Positions 19,614-27,943 of a stretch of DNA of 64,000 nt are shown here, piece by piece. Both the position numbers and the translations under genes were made by a program. How positions within the stretch are numbered: the first letter of the stretch is position 1; every line of letters starts with the position of its first letter. Location of the stretch: NCBI RefSeq assembly GCF_014191505.1, contig NZ_JACHWS010000003.1, positions 682,001 through 746,000 of the forward strand. The letters run 5' to 3'. Below the pieces are notes generated by a model, which did no database searches, was not told the origin of the DNA, and saw nothing but the letters and a program-made list of their open reading frames with translations. The DNA is from Hoyosella altamirensis (lineage in GTDB: Bacteria; Actinomycetota; Actinomycetes; Mycobacteriales; Mycobacteriaceae).

Positions 19614-20382
19614 CGTCCCGCAGCACCTCGGACTTGTTGGTTTCGTTGAAGACTTCATGCCGTGCCCCCGGATACATCTTCTGGCTGAATAGGCTGCCCC
19701 GTATTTTGTCGATGCCCTGGCGTGTGCCCTCGATCGGAACGAGCGCATCGTCTTCACCGTGTACCCACAATGTCGGCAGCCGCCCGAGGCTGCCCGCGTC
19801 GTTGATCGTCTCGATGCAATTCATCAGTGCCTCGAGAGTGGTCCGCTTGAATTTCCCGTGCCACACCAGCGGATCTGACTCATATAATCTGCCCACTTCA
19901 GGATCGCGGGAAAGCGTTTCCGGATCGATCGGCACTTCTGGAATCTCCTCGGCGGCGAGCAGTCCGGCTGCGGCATCCCAACGTCCGAGGACTGGTCCGG
20001 ACAGCACCAGTGCGGTGAGCTCATTCCCGAACCGCTGAGCGTAGCGGGAAGCGATCATCCCGCCCATCGAATGGCCTATTAGCACGAGGGGAAGATCGCG
20101 CGAATTCACTTTCTCAGCAAGGCGGTGGAAATCGTCGACTACAGCTTCATAGTCGCGGACCAATACCCGTTCACCGTCACTTCTGCCGTGGCCGACGTGA
20201 TCGGCGCCGTGCACTTCGGCTCCGGCGCGGACGAGCGCATCAGCGACGTGGTCGTAGCGGCCGATGTGCTCACCGTATCCGTGGCACAACAGGGCGCAGA
20301 ACTTCGCGTCGGGGTTGTCCCAGCTGCGAGCGTAAATGGCGCCTGCATGCCCTTCATAGTTCCATTCGCGGAATTCTGACAC
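19573..20382 (-). CDS. Alpha/beta hydrolase, monoacylglycerol-lipase-like
   Basis: 269 residues, cytoplasmic or cell-wall associated; probably cleaves monoacylglycerols. Nucleophile elbow GHSMG at 103-107 (Ser105), oxyanion segment LCHGYGEH near 32-39, acid residue and His in LWVHGEDDALVP and the C-terminal GARHEVFNE. This is the pattern of mycobacterial Rv0183-type lipases. GTG 20382 is chosen because AAGGAGG lies 5 bases upstream; a start further up would lack a site. It ends inside the convergent kinase gene (41-bp overlap). The 139-bp gap from the methyltransferase suggests it is not part of the preceding operon. Confidence 0.9.
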   Translation of the reverse strand: MSEFREWNYEGHAGAIYARSWDNPDAKFCALLCHGYGEHIGRYDHVADALVRAGAEVHGADHVGHGRSDGERVLVRDYEAVVDDFHRLAEKVNSRDLPLVLIGHSMGGMIASRYAQRFGNELTALVLSGPVLGRWDAAAGLLAAEEIPEVPIDPETLSRDPEVGRLYESDPLVWHGKFKRTTLEALMNCIETINDAGSLGRLPTLWVHGEDDALVPIEGTRQGIDKIRGSLFSQKMYPGARHEVFNETNKSEVLRDVTSFVLEIVEAPE

Positions 20383-20521
20383 GGTAGCCTCCTTGGCTTC
20401 CCGAGGACGCCTCGCGTCCCGGACCAATGGTTCCACTCCAGTGTGTTCCCCTGCCCCAGATCTGGGCGAGTTTCTAGTGTCTCGACCAGTCGTGTCCTAA
20501 ACCGGGCAACTAACGCTGCCG

Positions 20522-20932
20522 CTACCTCACGGCGACGACGACCGCGCTGCGCCCGTCGCGCCATACCTCCCCGGCTTCGCGAAAACCCGCCGCCTGCATC
20601 AGCGCAATGTGCGCGTCGGCCGACAACGCATTGTCGCCGCCATGCGGCAATACTGTCTTCGCTCGCGCCGCGAGCGGAAGTGATAATCGCTTGTCCGTGT
20701 GGACGTCACGCCACCAGCCCTCCCAGTCTTCTCCGGCCGGTTCGCACCGTGTCATCGCGGAGGCGACGGTGTCGAGCACCGGGGTGGAAAGTGGGAACAT
20801 GTCCGCATTGATCAGCACACCACGATCAGGCAGAAGCCGGGCGAGCGTGCGGTAGATGTCCGCAAGCTGTGTCGGTGACGGGTAATGCAGCGCCGTGGAC
20901 GACACCACCGCGGCGGGCTGGCCGAAACTCAC
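20522..20932 (-). CDS. C-terminal part of frameshifted SAM-dependent methyltransferase
   Basis: 136 codons from a GTG that overlaps the stop of the N-terminal part. It contains FGQPAAVVSSTALHYPS (motif IV region) and GGVLINADMF-like strands but no SAM-binding motif I, so it cannot be a full methyltransferase. Reading this frame upstream of the GTG gives G-W-E-E-S-I-V-S-F-G, which continues the N-terminal fragment smoothly if one base is added in the C4 run (plus-strand G run 20951-20954). Likely the second half of one ~237-residue protein, broken by a -1 frameshift, a sequencing error, or programmed slippage. Confidence 0.7.
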   Translation of the reverse strand: MSFGQPAAVVSSTALHYPSPTQLADIYRTLARLLPDRGVLINADMFPLSTPVLDTVASAMTRCEPAGEDWEGWWRDVHTDKRLSLPLAARAKTVLPHGGDNALSADAHIALMQAAGFREAGEVWRDGRSAVVVAVR

Positions 20933-21243
20933 GATGGATTCCTCCCATCCGGGGCACCGACGAGAGTCTCAGCGAGTTCGACGTCTGGATAAACGGCTTT
21001 GCCCAGCGCGAGCAGAAACGGATCGGCGTCGAGTCCGACCGGCCGAACACTGGGCACGCGCGCGGCGATACGCGCAGCGAGCGAGCCTGGCCCGCATCCC
21101 AGATCGATTACCGGTCCCTCGACGGCGAGCGCGGCAAGCACCGCGCACACGACCCGGAACCGTTCTTCTCGCTGGTAGGCGTAGCGCTCTTGCTGAGCGT
21201 CCCACCGGTCAACGAGCTCCCTCGCTACCTCCGTGCTAATCAT
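20929..21243 (-). CDS. N-terminal part of frameshifted SAM-dependent methyltransferase
   Basis: 104 codons from ATG 21243, which overlaps the MFS gene stop by 4 bases. It carries SAM motif I VIDLGCGPG and the acidic motif II region VGLDAD, and stops after VELAETLVGAP plus seven out-of-place residues. The catalytic half follows in another frame. Last step gene of the six-ORF operon; if functional it would methylate the operon product or an intermediate. The overlap with the C-terminal ORF (GTGA) could allow coupled translation of two pieces, but a single gene is the family norm. Confidence 0.7.
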   Translation of the reverse strand: MISTEVARELVDRWDAQQERYAYQREERFRVVCAVLAALAVEGPVIDLGCGPGSLAARIAARVPSVRPVGLDADPFLLALGKAVYPDVELAETLVGAPDGRNPS

Positions 21244-22526
21244 GCGGCCACCTCCTGCAGTTCTGCTCCGCGTGTCGGTACCCGTACAAATATCGCGGCT
21301 GCCAGCGCGAACAGGACGGCCACGGCACACAGCAGGAAACCGTTATGCCCAGCCGCGAACGAAGGCATCGGGGGGTGTTCGACAACGAACCCTGCGATCG
21401 CTGCCCCGAGCGCAGCGATCGCCATATTTGTTGTGGTGAGCCATGTATACGCCTCGTTACGCATGGCTTCAGGGGTGAGTTCGGCGACAAGATTTGCCGT
21501 CACCGCGAGCGCAGGCGCGATGACGCCCCCTGTGAAGACCAGCAGCACCCCGAGCAGCCAGGTACTCGGTGCCACTACCCACAGGGCATATCCAGCGCCG
21601 AGTCCGGCCAGCAGGACCAGGTACTGCGACCGAAGCGGTGCGAGCAGCCGAAGACTCCCGAACCATAATCCGACCGCGGCGCTGCCCAGGGACCACACGG
21701 CGATGAGCACTCCGGTGACAGCGCCACCTGAGAGTCCGTGCTGTTCTTCGGCATGGGCAGCGAGAGCGACCGGTGCTGCACCGAATGAGAGCGCTACCCC
21801 CGCTGCACTCACCAGCAGCACAACGAAGCGACCGGATCGCAGCGGACCGAGGCCACGGGTGAACCCCGCGCTCGGCGTGCGCGCCGCACGCATCGCAGTA
21901 CCCCTCGAAATCCACAATGTGCCGAGCAATGTGCACACTGCTGATCCGCCGAGCGCCAGCGCCGGCCCGCTCAGCGCGGCTGATTCCGCGCCCGCAAACA
22001 GCCCTGCGGCGAGGATAGAAGTGGAGAGGATCAGTGGGCCGATCACGAACACGAATTCGAACATCGCTGACTCTGCCGCCATCGCGGTGGGCCGCAGCGG
22101 TGCGCGCCCTGATGCAGGTGACGTCAGCACGGACCAGGTCGCACGGACGGCCGGTGAAACCGGCGGGAATGACGCACCGGAAACGATCGCGAGCGTCACC
22201 AGCAGCGTCATCGGCTGGCCGGTCAGCACCGCCGCGAGCAGTGCGAGCTGGCTCATCGAGTAGGTAACCGCGTAGTACGGAAGCACTTTGCAGGCACTGA
22301 ATCGATCGGCGAGCCGACCCGCGACCGGTGCGGCGCACGCGGTGGCAAGAGAGATTGCTGACGCGACAAGCGCTGCTTCCGAGTAGCTTCCGCGAGTTTC
22401 GCGTACTAGCAGCAGCCACGCTATGACGGTGACGCCCTGTCCGAGCCGCGCGACGAAACCCCCGCTAACAAGGCTGGGTGCCCCTGGTATCTGCCACATT
22501 TCCCGGTACAGCGCGAAACCTTTCAC
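21240..22526 (-). CDS. MFS transporter, probable exporter of operon product
   Basis: 428 residues, about 12 transmembrane segments; major facilitator fold with a long central loop near residues 200-215. The N-terminal half includes LVSGGFVARLGQGVTVIAWLLLV and the loop GRLADRF, a motif-A-like sequence. It is coupled by 4-base overlaps to the ATP-grasp gene before it and the methyltransferase after it, so export of the pathway product is a natural reading, as MFS exporters accompany staphylopine and staphyloferrin genes. The substrate is not readable from sequence. Confidence 0.88.
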   Translation of the reverse strand: MKGFALYREMWQIPGAPSLVSGGFVARLGQGVTVIAWLLLVRETRGSYSEAALVASAISLATACAAPVAGRLADRFSACKVLPYYAVTYSMSQLALLAAVLTGQPMTLLVTLAIVSGASFPPVSPAVRATWSVLTSPASGRAPLRPTAMAAESAMFEFVFVIGPLILSTSILAAGLFAGAESAALSGPALALGGSAVCTLLGTLWISRGTAMRAARTPSAGFTRGLGPLRSGRFVVLLVSAAGVALSFGAAPVALAAHAEEQHGLSGGAVTGVLIAVWSLGSAAVGLWFGSLRLLAPLRSQYLVLLAGLGAGYALWVVAPSTWLLGVLLVFTGGVIAPALAVTANLVAELTPEAMRNEAYTWLTTTNMAIAALGAAIAGFVVEHPPMPSFAAGHNGFLLCAVAVLFALAAAIFVRVPTRGAELQEVAA

Positions 22527-23800
22527 GCGGTCCCCATTTCGATGTCGTAGAAGCCGTGACCGTCGAGATAGTGGACGGTGAGCAGATCACGTTCGAGGAC
22601 GGATGGCGCAGGGTGCGCAAGGCCGATCATCATCGGTTCAGTGGTATCTGAGATCGTGACGGCTATCGGTTGCCCAGGTTTCACGATCTGAATCTGGTTG
22701 TGGAAACTCTCAAGTGCCTCGACATGCGCGAGCAAGGGATAGCCGCGCAGGACGCCCTGTCGGGGCGATGTCAGGAACACCATCGCGACGTGGTTGTGCA
22801 CTTCGTGTGGCGTCTGGGAGCGCGCTTTGAATCGCATTGGGTCTGTGTAGGCATCGATGGTCCACTCGATCTGCGACTCACCACCGGCGAGCATCGCGTA
22901 ATAGGCCGTGTCCGCACCAGAGATCCGTGCACCGATTTCTACGAGGCATGGTCCCTCCGCGGTGTCCATGATTTCGAGGTGCGCTGGACCGAACTGGATG
23001 CCAAGCGCGTCGAGCACTGCGAAGGCATAGGCGGTGAGAGCGTCGTAGCGGGAGTGGTCAGGTGGAACGGAAACCGCGGCGCTTACCCGGTCAGCCACGC
23101 CGTTAGCTGACATCTTCGTGTACCGCCAGACATCTGTGACGCGATGCTGGCTCTCACAGCTCACGGTGTTCACGACGAACTCGGTGCCCACAAGGTATTC
23201 CTGCGCGACCACGCCTTCGTTGCGAACGGAGAAAATGTTCTTCGCATCGCGTATCGCCTCGAAGGCGCGCATCGATTCCTCGGGATCATCGCAGAATTGG
23301 ACGCCATCGTTGCCTGCGCTGCGCAGCGGTTTGATGACGGCCCGGCCGCCGAGCGCGTTATGCCACGACCGAACGTGCTCACTGCTCTCCACCAGAATCT
23401 GCCGGGTCGCGCGCAGCCCTGCAGCGCGCAGAAGCTCAACCTGATTGAACTTGTTGCGCCGTGCCTCGCTGTGAGCGGTGCCGTTGGTGGGCAGAGCGAG
23501 GGTTTCGCTCAGCAGGTCGGCAAGCTCGACGCCACATTCACCGCCGGCGATGACCGCATCCGGGCTGAACTCGCTTAGGGAATCTAATGTTGCTGGCACG
23601 TCGGCATCGTGAATGACGTTCCCGTCGAATACCTCTCGTAGAAGCGATTCGTCGAGTCCCGGCTTGTACACGCGCGGGACATCGACGGTGCTCTGGACGC
23701 GGATGACTTTGTGTCCAGCATCGGCGAATGCCCGCGCCAGGCGCACAGAGGGTGCGTAGACGTCGACGATCGCGACGGTTTGCTGGCGGCCGGTGCTCAC
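22523..23800 (-). CDS. ATP-grasp ligase, amino-acid amide/peptide-forming type
   Basis: 425 residues. The central ATP-grasp fold includes GRAVIKPLRSAGNDGV (ATP-binding Lys and loop), VVAQEYLVGTEFVVN and the metal-binding GPAHLEIM...CLVEIGAR. This pattern is typical of L-amino-acid ligases such as BacD that form an acyl phosphate and couple it to an amine. GTG 23800 overlaps the SufS-like gene; the stop overlaps the MFS gene. It is the only obvious bond-forming enzyme in the operon, with no NRPS or IucA/C synthetase present. Substrates are unknown. Confidence 0.87.
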   Translation of the reverse strand: MSTGRQQTVAIVDVYAPSVRLARAFADAGHKVIRVQSTVDVPRVYKPGLDESLLREVFDGNVIHDADVPATLDSLSEFSPDAVIAGGECGVELADLLSETLALPTNGTAHSEARRNKFNQVELLRAAGLRATRQILVESSEHVRSWHNALGGRAVIKPLRSAGNDGVQFCDDPEESMRAFEAIRDAKNIFSVRNEGVVAQEYLVGTEFVVNTVSCESQHRVTDVWRYTKMSANGVADRVSAAVSVPPDHSRYDALTAYAFAVLDALGIQFGPAHLEIMDTAEGPCLVEIGARISGADTAYYAMLAGGESQIEWTIDAYTDPMRFKARSQTPHEVHNHVAMVFLTSPRQGVLRGYPLLAHVEALESFHNQIQIVKPGQPIAVTISDTTEPMMIGLAHPAPSVLERDLLTVHYLDGHGFYDIEMGTA

Positions 23801-25017
23801 GAGGGCTCCTCATTCAATTCGGTGAGAAAGTCAACGAGTCGGACGATCTCTTCGACGGTGTTGTAGACGTGGGTACTTACGCGCACCGACGGTGCGGTTT
23901 CTCCGTCGCGTGCTTGACAGTGACTGTCCGCACGAACAAGGAAGCCATGGCTCTCGAGGACGAATCCGAGGTCGTGCGCGTCGATACTGCGATGGCGGAA
24001 CGACACTATGCCTTGCCGGCGTTGCACCGGGGAGTCGAGGGAGAGGCTGGCCTGGCAGCCCAGAACCTCGTAGGACCCCAGCCGGTTCAATGCGTCAGTG
24101 AGGATGGCGCCGAGACCAGTTGTCCACGTGTCAATGTCGTGGAGTCCTGCGCTCTGCAGCCAATCCAGTGCCGCAGACAGGCTGAGAATGCCCACTGTGT
24201 GAGGGCTCCCCGACCAGCCCTTCAGAGCGAACGCCGCACCGCGCTGGTTTCGGCTCCACACCACCCCGATACCAGGCATCGCCATTGCTTTGTGGCCGGA
24301 GAAGACAACGAAGTCGGCTCCGAGCGCTGACACGTCCAGGTTGAGGTGGCCTGCACTCTGGGCGGCGTCGAGGCAGATGACGACGTCCGGTCCCGCGGTC
24401 TCCCTGATCCGGTGGACGTTCATGTCCACGCCATACACGTGATGGACGTGCGTCGCGGCGATGAACCGGGTTCGCGAGTTGATCAGCGCAGCAAGCGATT
24501 CCTGACAGTAGTCACCCGATTCAGGCTCGTATGGCATCGGGTGGACGTCGATCTGGATTCCCTGAGCGGCGAGTTGATCGCGTGCTTCTAGCCAGCACAG
24601 TGCGTTGGCTTGATGGTCAGCGAAGGGCACGATGATCTCGTCGCCGTCCCTGAGTTCGTGCACCAGCCAGTCCAGCGCGACACGGCGAAGTCCTTCGGTC
24701 GCGCCGCTCACGAAATGGACGCCCGACGTCGCGGGCGCGCAGTCGTGGAGAAACTGCTTGACCTGCTCGCGAGTGCTGTCGATCATTGTGGTTGTCTGGT
24801 TCGCCCACGGGTACGAACCACGCCCGGCATTGGCGTTTCGGGTGCGCAAGTAGTCCTGCACGCTCTCGAGCACCGCATACGGTTTCTGCGCGGTCGCGGA
24901 GCTGTCGAGGAACGCCAGGCCCGGGTCGGCGGTGATTTGCGGAAACTGTGCGCGAAGCTCGTCATGCCAGTCAGCGAGTTCTGCGAGGCCGGCGGGGAGA
25001 ACAGCCGCGTGCATCAT
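23797..25017 (-). CDS. Class V PLP enzyme, SufS/cysteine-desulfurase-like
   Basis: 406 residues, fold type I. FLDSSATAQKP (37-46) matches the SufS N-terminal motif; the PLP Asp-Ala-Gln is at 217-220 and the Schiff-base Lys243 in FSGHKAMAMPG. The segment VRADSHCQAR keeps a Cys (367) at the place of the SufS persulfide Cys. It could mobilise sulfur from cysteine, or act as an epimerase or C-S lyase as other class V enzymes in secondary metabolism do. It follows the CysK-rhodanese gene with a 1-bp gap. A rhodanese domain next door makes a sulfur relay attractive, but this is inference. Confidence 0.85.
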   Translation of the reverse strand: MMHAAVLPAGLAELADWHDELRAQFPQITADPGLAFLDSSATAQKPYAVLESVQDYLRTRNANAGRGSYPWANQTTTMIDSTREQVKQFLHDCAPATSGVHFVSGATEGLRRVALDWLVHELRDGDEIIVPFADHQANALCWLEARDQLAAQGIQIDVHPMPYEPESGDYCQESLAALINSRTRFIAATHVHHVYGVDMNVHRIRETAGPDVVICLDAAQSAGHLNLDVSALGADFVVFSGHKAMAMPGIGVVWSRNQRGAAFALKGWSGSPHTVGILSLSAALDWLQSAGLHDIDTWTTGLGAILTDALNRLGSYEVLGCQASLSLDSPVQRRQGIVSFRHRSIDAHDLGFVLESHGFLVRADSHCQARDGETAPSVRVSTHVYNTVEEIVRLVDFLTELNEEPS

Positions 25018-25018
25018 G

Positions 25019-26350
25019 TCAGTCCCTCACTAACGGGGCACCAGCGTCGCGCCACGCGACGATGCCACCTTCGAGGCTGCGTACATTTTCGTGGCCCATG
25101 CGCGCCAGCAGCGCTGCGTATTGCGCTGACTTCTCACCTACTGGGCATGTCAGAAGCGCTGGCTGAGACTTGCCGAAGGGCAGGCCGCCGCGCAGGAGCT
25201 CACCGAACAGTTCATCCACAATGTTGATCGCGCCGGCAATATGCGATGCGCTGTAGGCGAAGGCGCCTCGCAGATCCACCACAATCGGATTCGCGTCGTC
25301 AATCCATTTCTGAGCGTCGCCCGGGTCCAGTGCGGTCACCGCTGAGAGCTCGTCGGCGCGCACCGTGGTGACCGAATGTGGCCGTGCTGTTTGACCGAGC
25401 AGTTCGGGCCGCCGAGCTCGCACGTAGCTCATGTACGACTCGACGCGATCGCACACGATGAAGACAGCCGAGCGGCGCTGGCCGAGGCCCTCAGCTTCGA
25501 GCTGGCCGTCGACCTTCTGCAGGTGTCGCTGCGCACCGAAGTATGCGGCGCCGCCGGTGGGCCCAGCAAGCATCCCGCACCGCCGAACGAGGTCAAGCAT
25601 TCCGTCGATCGCTTCGTCCGCGCTGACGGCTTCGATGGTGTCGTAGGTGTCGGGATCGAATAGCCCGACTTCGTGCACTTCATCGATGTTCCGGATGCCG
25701 GGAATGAAATCTGATTTGTGGGCGACCAGACCGATGACATTCACATCGTCGCGGGCCTCCCGCAGCACCTTCGCGACACCGGTGGATGAACCAGCGGTGC
25801 CGACGCACGCGATGAAATAGTCGGGAGCCTGCCCGTCGAGGTCGGCAATGATTTCGGGGCCCGTACTGTCGATGTGGGCGGCGGTATTGCGCTGGTTGAA
25901 GTACTGGTCAGTGTGCAAGTACGTCGAGTCTTGGGCGATCGCTTGGTGAATGCGCGTGAGGGGATCGTCGACATTAGTGGGGTCCAGGCATTCCGCCTGC
26001 CCTGGAAGTTCCTCGATGTCGGCTCCGATGAGCAGCAGTAAGTCTTTGATCTCGGGGACCTTCATGCGGTTGGTCACGCTTTTGAACGGCACCCCGTGCA
26101 TGCCCGAAATCACCGCGAGAGCTTTCGCGGTGTTGCCGCTCGATAGTTCGATGACGGTCTGACCTTCAGCGCGGGCATCCCCCAGCGATTCCCGCACCAT
26201 ACTCCAGGCGGCACGGTCTTTTACCGATCCGAATGGGTTGAGCATCTCGAGTTTGGCGTAGAGGTCAATGTTCTTCAGCCCGTGGATTTCCGGGCTGATT
26301 CGCACCAGCGGCGTATCACCGATGACCTCGGTGATGCTGTCGCATCTCAT
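25019..26350 (-). CDS. Cysteine-synthase-like PLP enzyme fused to rhodanese domain
   Basis: 443 residues. The first ~320 form a fold-type-II beta-replacement enzyme: GDTPLVRI, Schiff-base Lys44 in NPFGSVKDR, substrate loop ELSSGNT (68-74), PLP phosphate loop CVGTAGSSTGVA. The last ~110 residues are a rhodanese with VDLRGAFAYSASHIAGAINI and catalytic Cys402 in LLTCPVGEKS. Relatives include CysK, O-phosphoserine sulfhydrylase and SbnA, which makes a diaminopropionate precursor from O-phosphoserine. The rhodanese could feed persulfide sulfur to the synthase. ATG 26350 overlaps the decarboxylase stop. The nucleophile (sulfide, amine or amino acid) is not determined. Confidence 0.88.
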   Translation of the reverse strand: MRCDSITEVIGDTPLVRISPEIHGLKNIDLYAKLEMLNPFGSVKDRAAWSMVRESLGDARAEGQTVIELSSGNTAKALAVISGMHGVPFKSVTNRMKVPEIKDLLLLIGADIEELPGQAECLDPTNVDDPLTRIHQAIAQDSTYLHTDQYFNQRNTAAHIDSTGPEIIADLDGQAPDYFIACVGTAGSSTGVAKVLREARDDVNVIGLVAHKSDFIPGIRNIDEVHEVGLFDPDTYDTIEAVSADEAIDGMLDLVRRCGMLAGPTGGAAYFGAQRHLQKVDGQLEAEGLGQRRSAVFIVCDRVESYMSYVRARRPELLGQTARPHSVTTVRADELSAVTALDPGDAQKWIDDANPIVVDLRGAFAYSASHIAGAINIVDELFGELLRGGLPFGKSQPALLTCPVGEKSAQYAALLARMGHENVRSLEGGIVAWRDAGAPLVRD

Positions 26351-27867
26351 GAATATTCTCCCCCTGTCTTGTGAATTGCCGCGGCCAGATGGCCTGTGTG
26401 CGGCCAGTATTCGTCGTCAAGGCACCAGCCGCCGTCTTCGGTCAGAGCAACCTTGCGCGCGATGGGCTGATGCAGCGCGTGATCGGCACTGAAGTCCATG
26501 AAGTACCCCGCGGTGTTCGGGAAGGCGAGAAGGTCACCTGGGCGGGGCATGGAGCGGAAATAGATCTTTCGCCTGCTGATGAAGTCCGCTTCGAGGCAGA
26601 GGTTCCCGATGAGATAGCCGCTGCCAGGCTCGCGCGAGGATTCTTGTGCGGGTATGACGATCGGATCCATGGCGACGCCGTGCTCTTCGAGACTGACATC
26701 ACTGTGGTTGATGTCGAGGCGAACGAAAGTCGTCGCACTGTCGGCCTCTCGTACTTCAAGGACCCTCGCGAGAGCTGTTCCGCATTGATCGAGGAGGGCG
26801 CGGCCCGGCTCGACGATGAGGTCGAGCATCAGTTCCTGCAGGAGCGCGGCATACTGCTGTCCCCAGGTGGGTGACCGCTGCCTCAGCAGCTCATCGAGGT
26901 ATGCGGGTCCGGAGACTGGACGGTGGGCGGGGTATAAACTGAGCGCGCCGCGCAGCCTGCCATTCTCTGCCCGCAAACCGTACCCATGTCCGCGCCACGT
27001 GAAAGAAGTGCGCTGCCCCAGAACAGCTTTGGTGAGTTCGGTTGTGAAGTGCTCCCACTGGTCCGCACGCGCGATGTAGCTGACGCCGTAGCCGCCACCG
27101 ATGTCGATGGCGCGGGGCCGGTGACCTGCGGCGTGAAATTCGTGGATCAGGCGCAGCGAGCCCTCGAGCGCTAGCGCTTTTTCCGCGATGCCGATCGTGT
27201 CGAGATGGTATGCGACGCCGACAAGTTCGAGGTGTGCAGCATTGCGGTCAAGAGCTTCGAGATACTTCCGGACATCGCTCTCGTGAATACCGAAACGGGA
27301 TAGCCGGGACGCGATGGTGGTGCCAGAGGCACTGAACCCCGAGAACCTCGTCATCACAGGGAGACGTGGCAAGCTGTGAGCCGCGCAGATGCGCGCGAGC
27401 GTTTCCAGTTCTGCTGGCGAGTCGACGTTGACGACGACTCCACTGCGCGCGGCGAGCCAGAGGAACTCTGGCGTCTTCGGACCTGTCGCCATGATCCGGT
27501 CGGGTGTGAACCCACTGGCAAGCGCGTGCTGTAGCTCCCCTAGCGACGCGATGTCTATTCGTGCCTGTGTCGCCGCGAGATGGCGCACGAGCGCCGAGGA
27601 CCGATTGGCCTTGTGGGCGTAGTAAACCGTTCCGCGGATGCGATGTGCACTGAACACGCTCATGAACGCGTCGACATTCGCTGCGAACTGCTCCGGCAGG
27701 AGGAGGTTGAGTGGTGAGCCAAGGCTGCGCGTAAGGCTGTGCAGGAAAGCACGGTCAGCGAGGGTGCGCTGCATCGATGGGGCGAGTGCAGGGTCGAGGT
27801 AGACCGGCGGGGCGGCCGGATGAGTGGCGACTAAAGGTTCGGTGCAGGTATCTGCGACTGCTGCCAT
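26347..27867 (-). CDS. Fold-type-III PLP decarboxylase, DAP/ornithine decarboxylase-like
   Basis: 506 residues; first gene of the operon. The alanine-racemase-type barrel has the Schiff-base Lys86 in VYYAHKANRS, a Gly-rich phosphate loop IDIGGGYGVSY, and GNLCLEADFI near the C-terminal barrel with the substrate-site Cys and Asp of diaminopimelate decarboxylases. SbnH of staphyloferrin B synthesis belongs to this family and decarboxylates a citryl-diaminopropionate intermediate. A housekeeping LysA is unlikely given the context. ATG 27867 has GGAGGA upstream; a Zur-like box lies 50 bp before it. It shares its 3' end with the next gene (4-base overlap). Confidence 0.87.
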   Translation of the reverse strand: MAAVADTCTEPLVATHPAAPPVYLDPALAPSMQRTLADRAFLHSLTRSLGSPLNLLLPEQFAANVDAFMSVFSAHRIRGTVYYAHKANRSSALVRHLAATQARIDIASLGELQHALASGFTPDRIMATGPKTPEFLWLAARSGVVVNVDSPAELETLARICAAHSLPRLPVMTRFSGFSASGTTIASRLSRFGIHESDVRKYLEALDRNAAHLELVGVAYHLDTIGIAEKALALEGSLRLIHEFHAAGHRPRAIDIGGGYGVSYIARADQWEHFTTELTKAVLGQRTSFTWRGHGYGLRAENGRLRGALSLYPAHRPVSGPAYLDELLRQRSPTWGQQYAALLQELMLDLIVEPGRALLDQCGTALARVLEVREADSATTFVRLDINHSDVSLEEHGVAMDPIVIPAQESSREPGSGYLIGNLCLEADFISRRKIYFRSMPRPGDLLAFPNTAGYFMDFSADHALHQPIARKVALTEDGGWCLDDEYWPHTGHLAAAIHKTGGEYS

Positions 27868-27906
27868 GCGTAGGCGTCCTCCGATAGGGGCGGCACGATC
27901 GCGAGC

Positions 27907-27938
27907 AGTCTATTCCATATTGATAATCGTTTTCAATA
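27907..27938 (-). promoter_or_regulatory. Promoter with Zur-like box before the biosynthetic operon
   Basis: A 10-1-10 near palindrome at 27918-27938, two mismatches, with core TGATAATcGTTTTCA (27921-27935) in the 7-1-7 form of actinobacterial Zur sites. Reading the minus strand, TTGAAA (27931-27936) and TAGACT (27907-27912) make a promoter with 18-bp spacing, so the box overlaps -35 and spacer. The same 14-base AATCGTTTTCAATA occurs before the ABC operon at 43.5 kb. It does not match the DtxR/IdeR iron box TTAGGTTAGGCTAACC. Confidence 0.7.
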
Positions 27939-27943
27939 CAGCC

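Noticed and set aside
20869-22263. 464-codon open frame on the plus strand
   Set aside because: Antisense to the MFS and methyltransferase genes; composition rich in Ala, Ser, Thr and Pro with no domain motif, typical of a GC-rich shadow.
20522-27867. Staphylopine or nicotianamine-type biosynthesis
   Set aside because: No homologue of CntK, CntL or CntM or of nicotianamine synthase is present; only the transporter family resembles that system.
26347-27867. Housekeeping diaminopimelate decarboxylase (lysA)
   Set aside because: The sequence is long and divergent at the C-terminus, and it leads a secondary-metabolite-type operon; lysA is normally beside thrA/argS.
27918-27938. DtxR/IdeR iron box interpretation of the palindrome
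   Set aside because: The consensus TTAGGTTAGGCTAACC is not matched; the 7-1-7 AT-rich arms fit Zur or Fur-type sites better.
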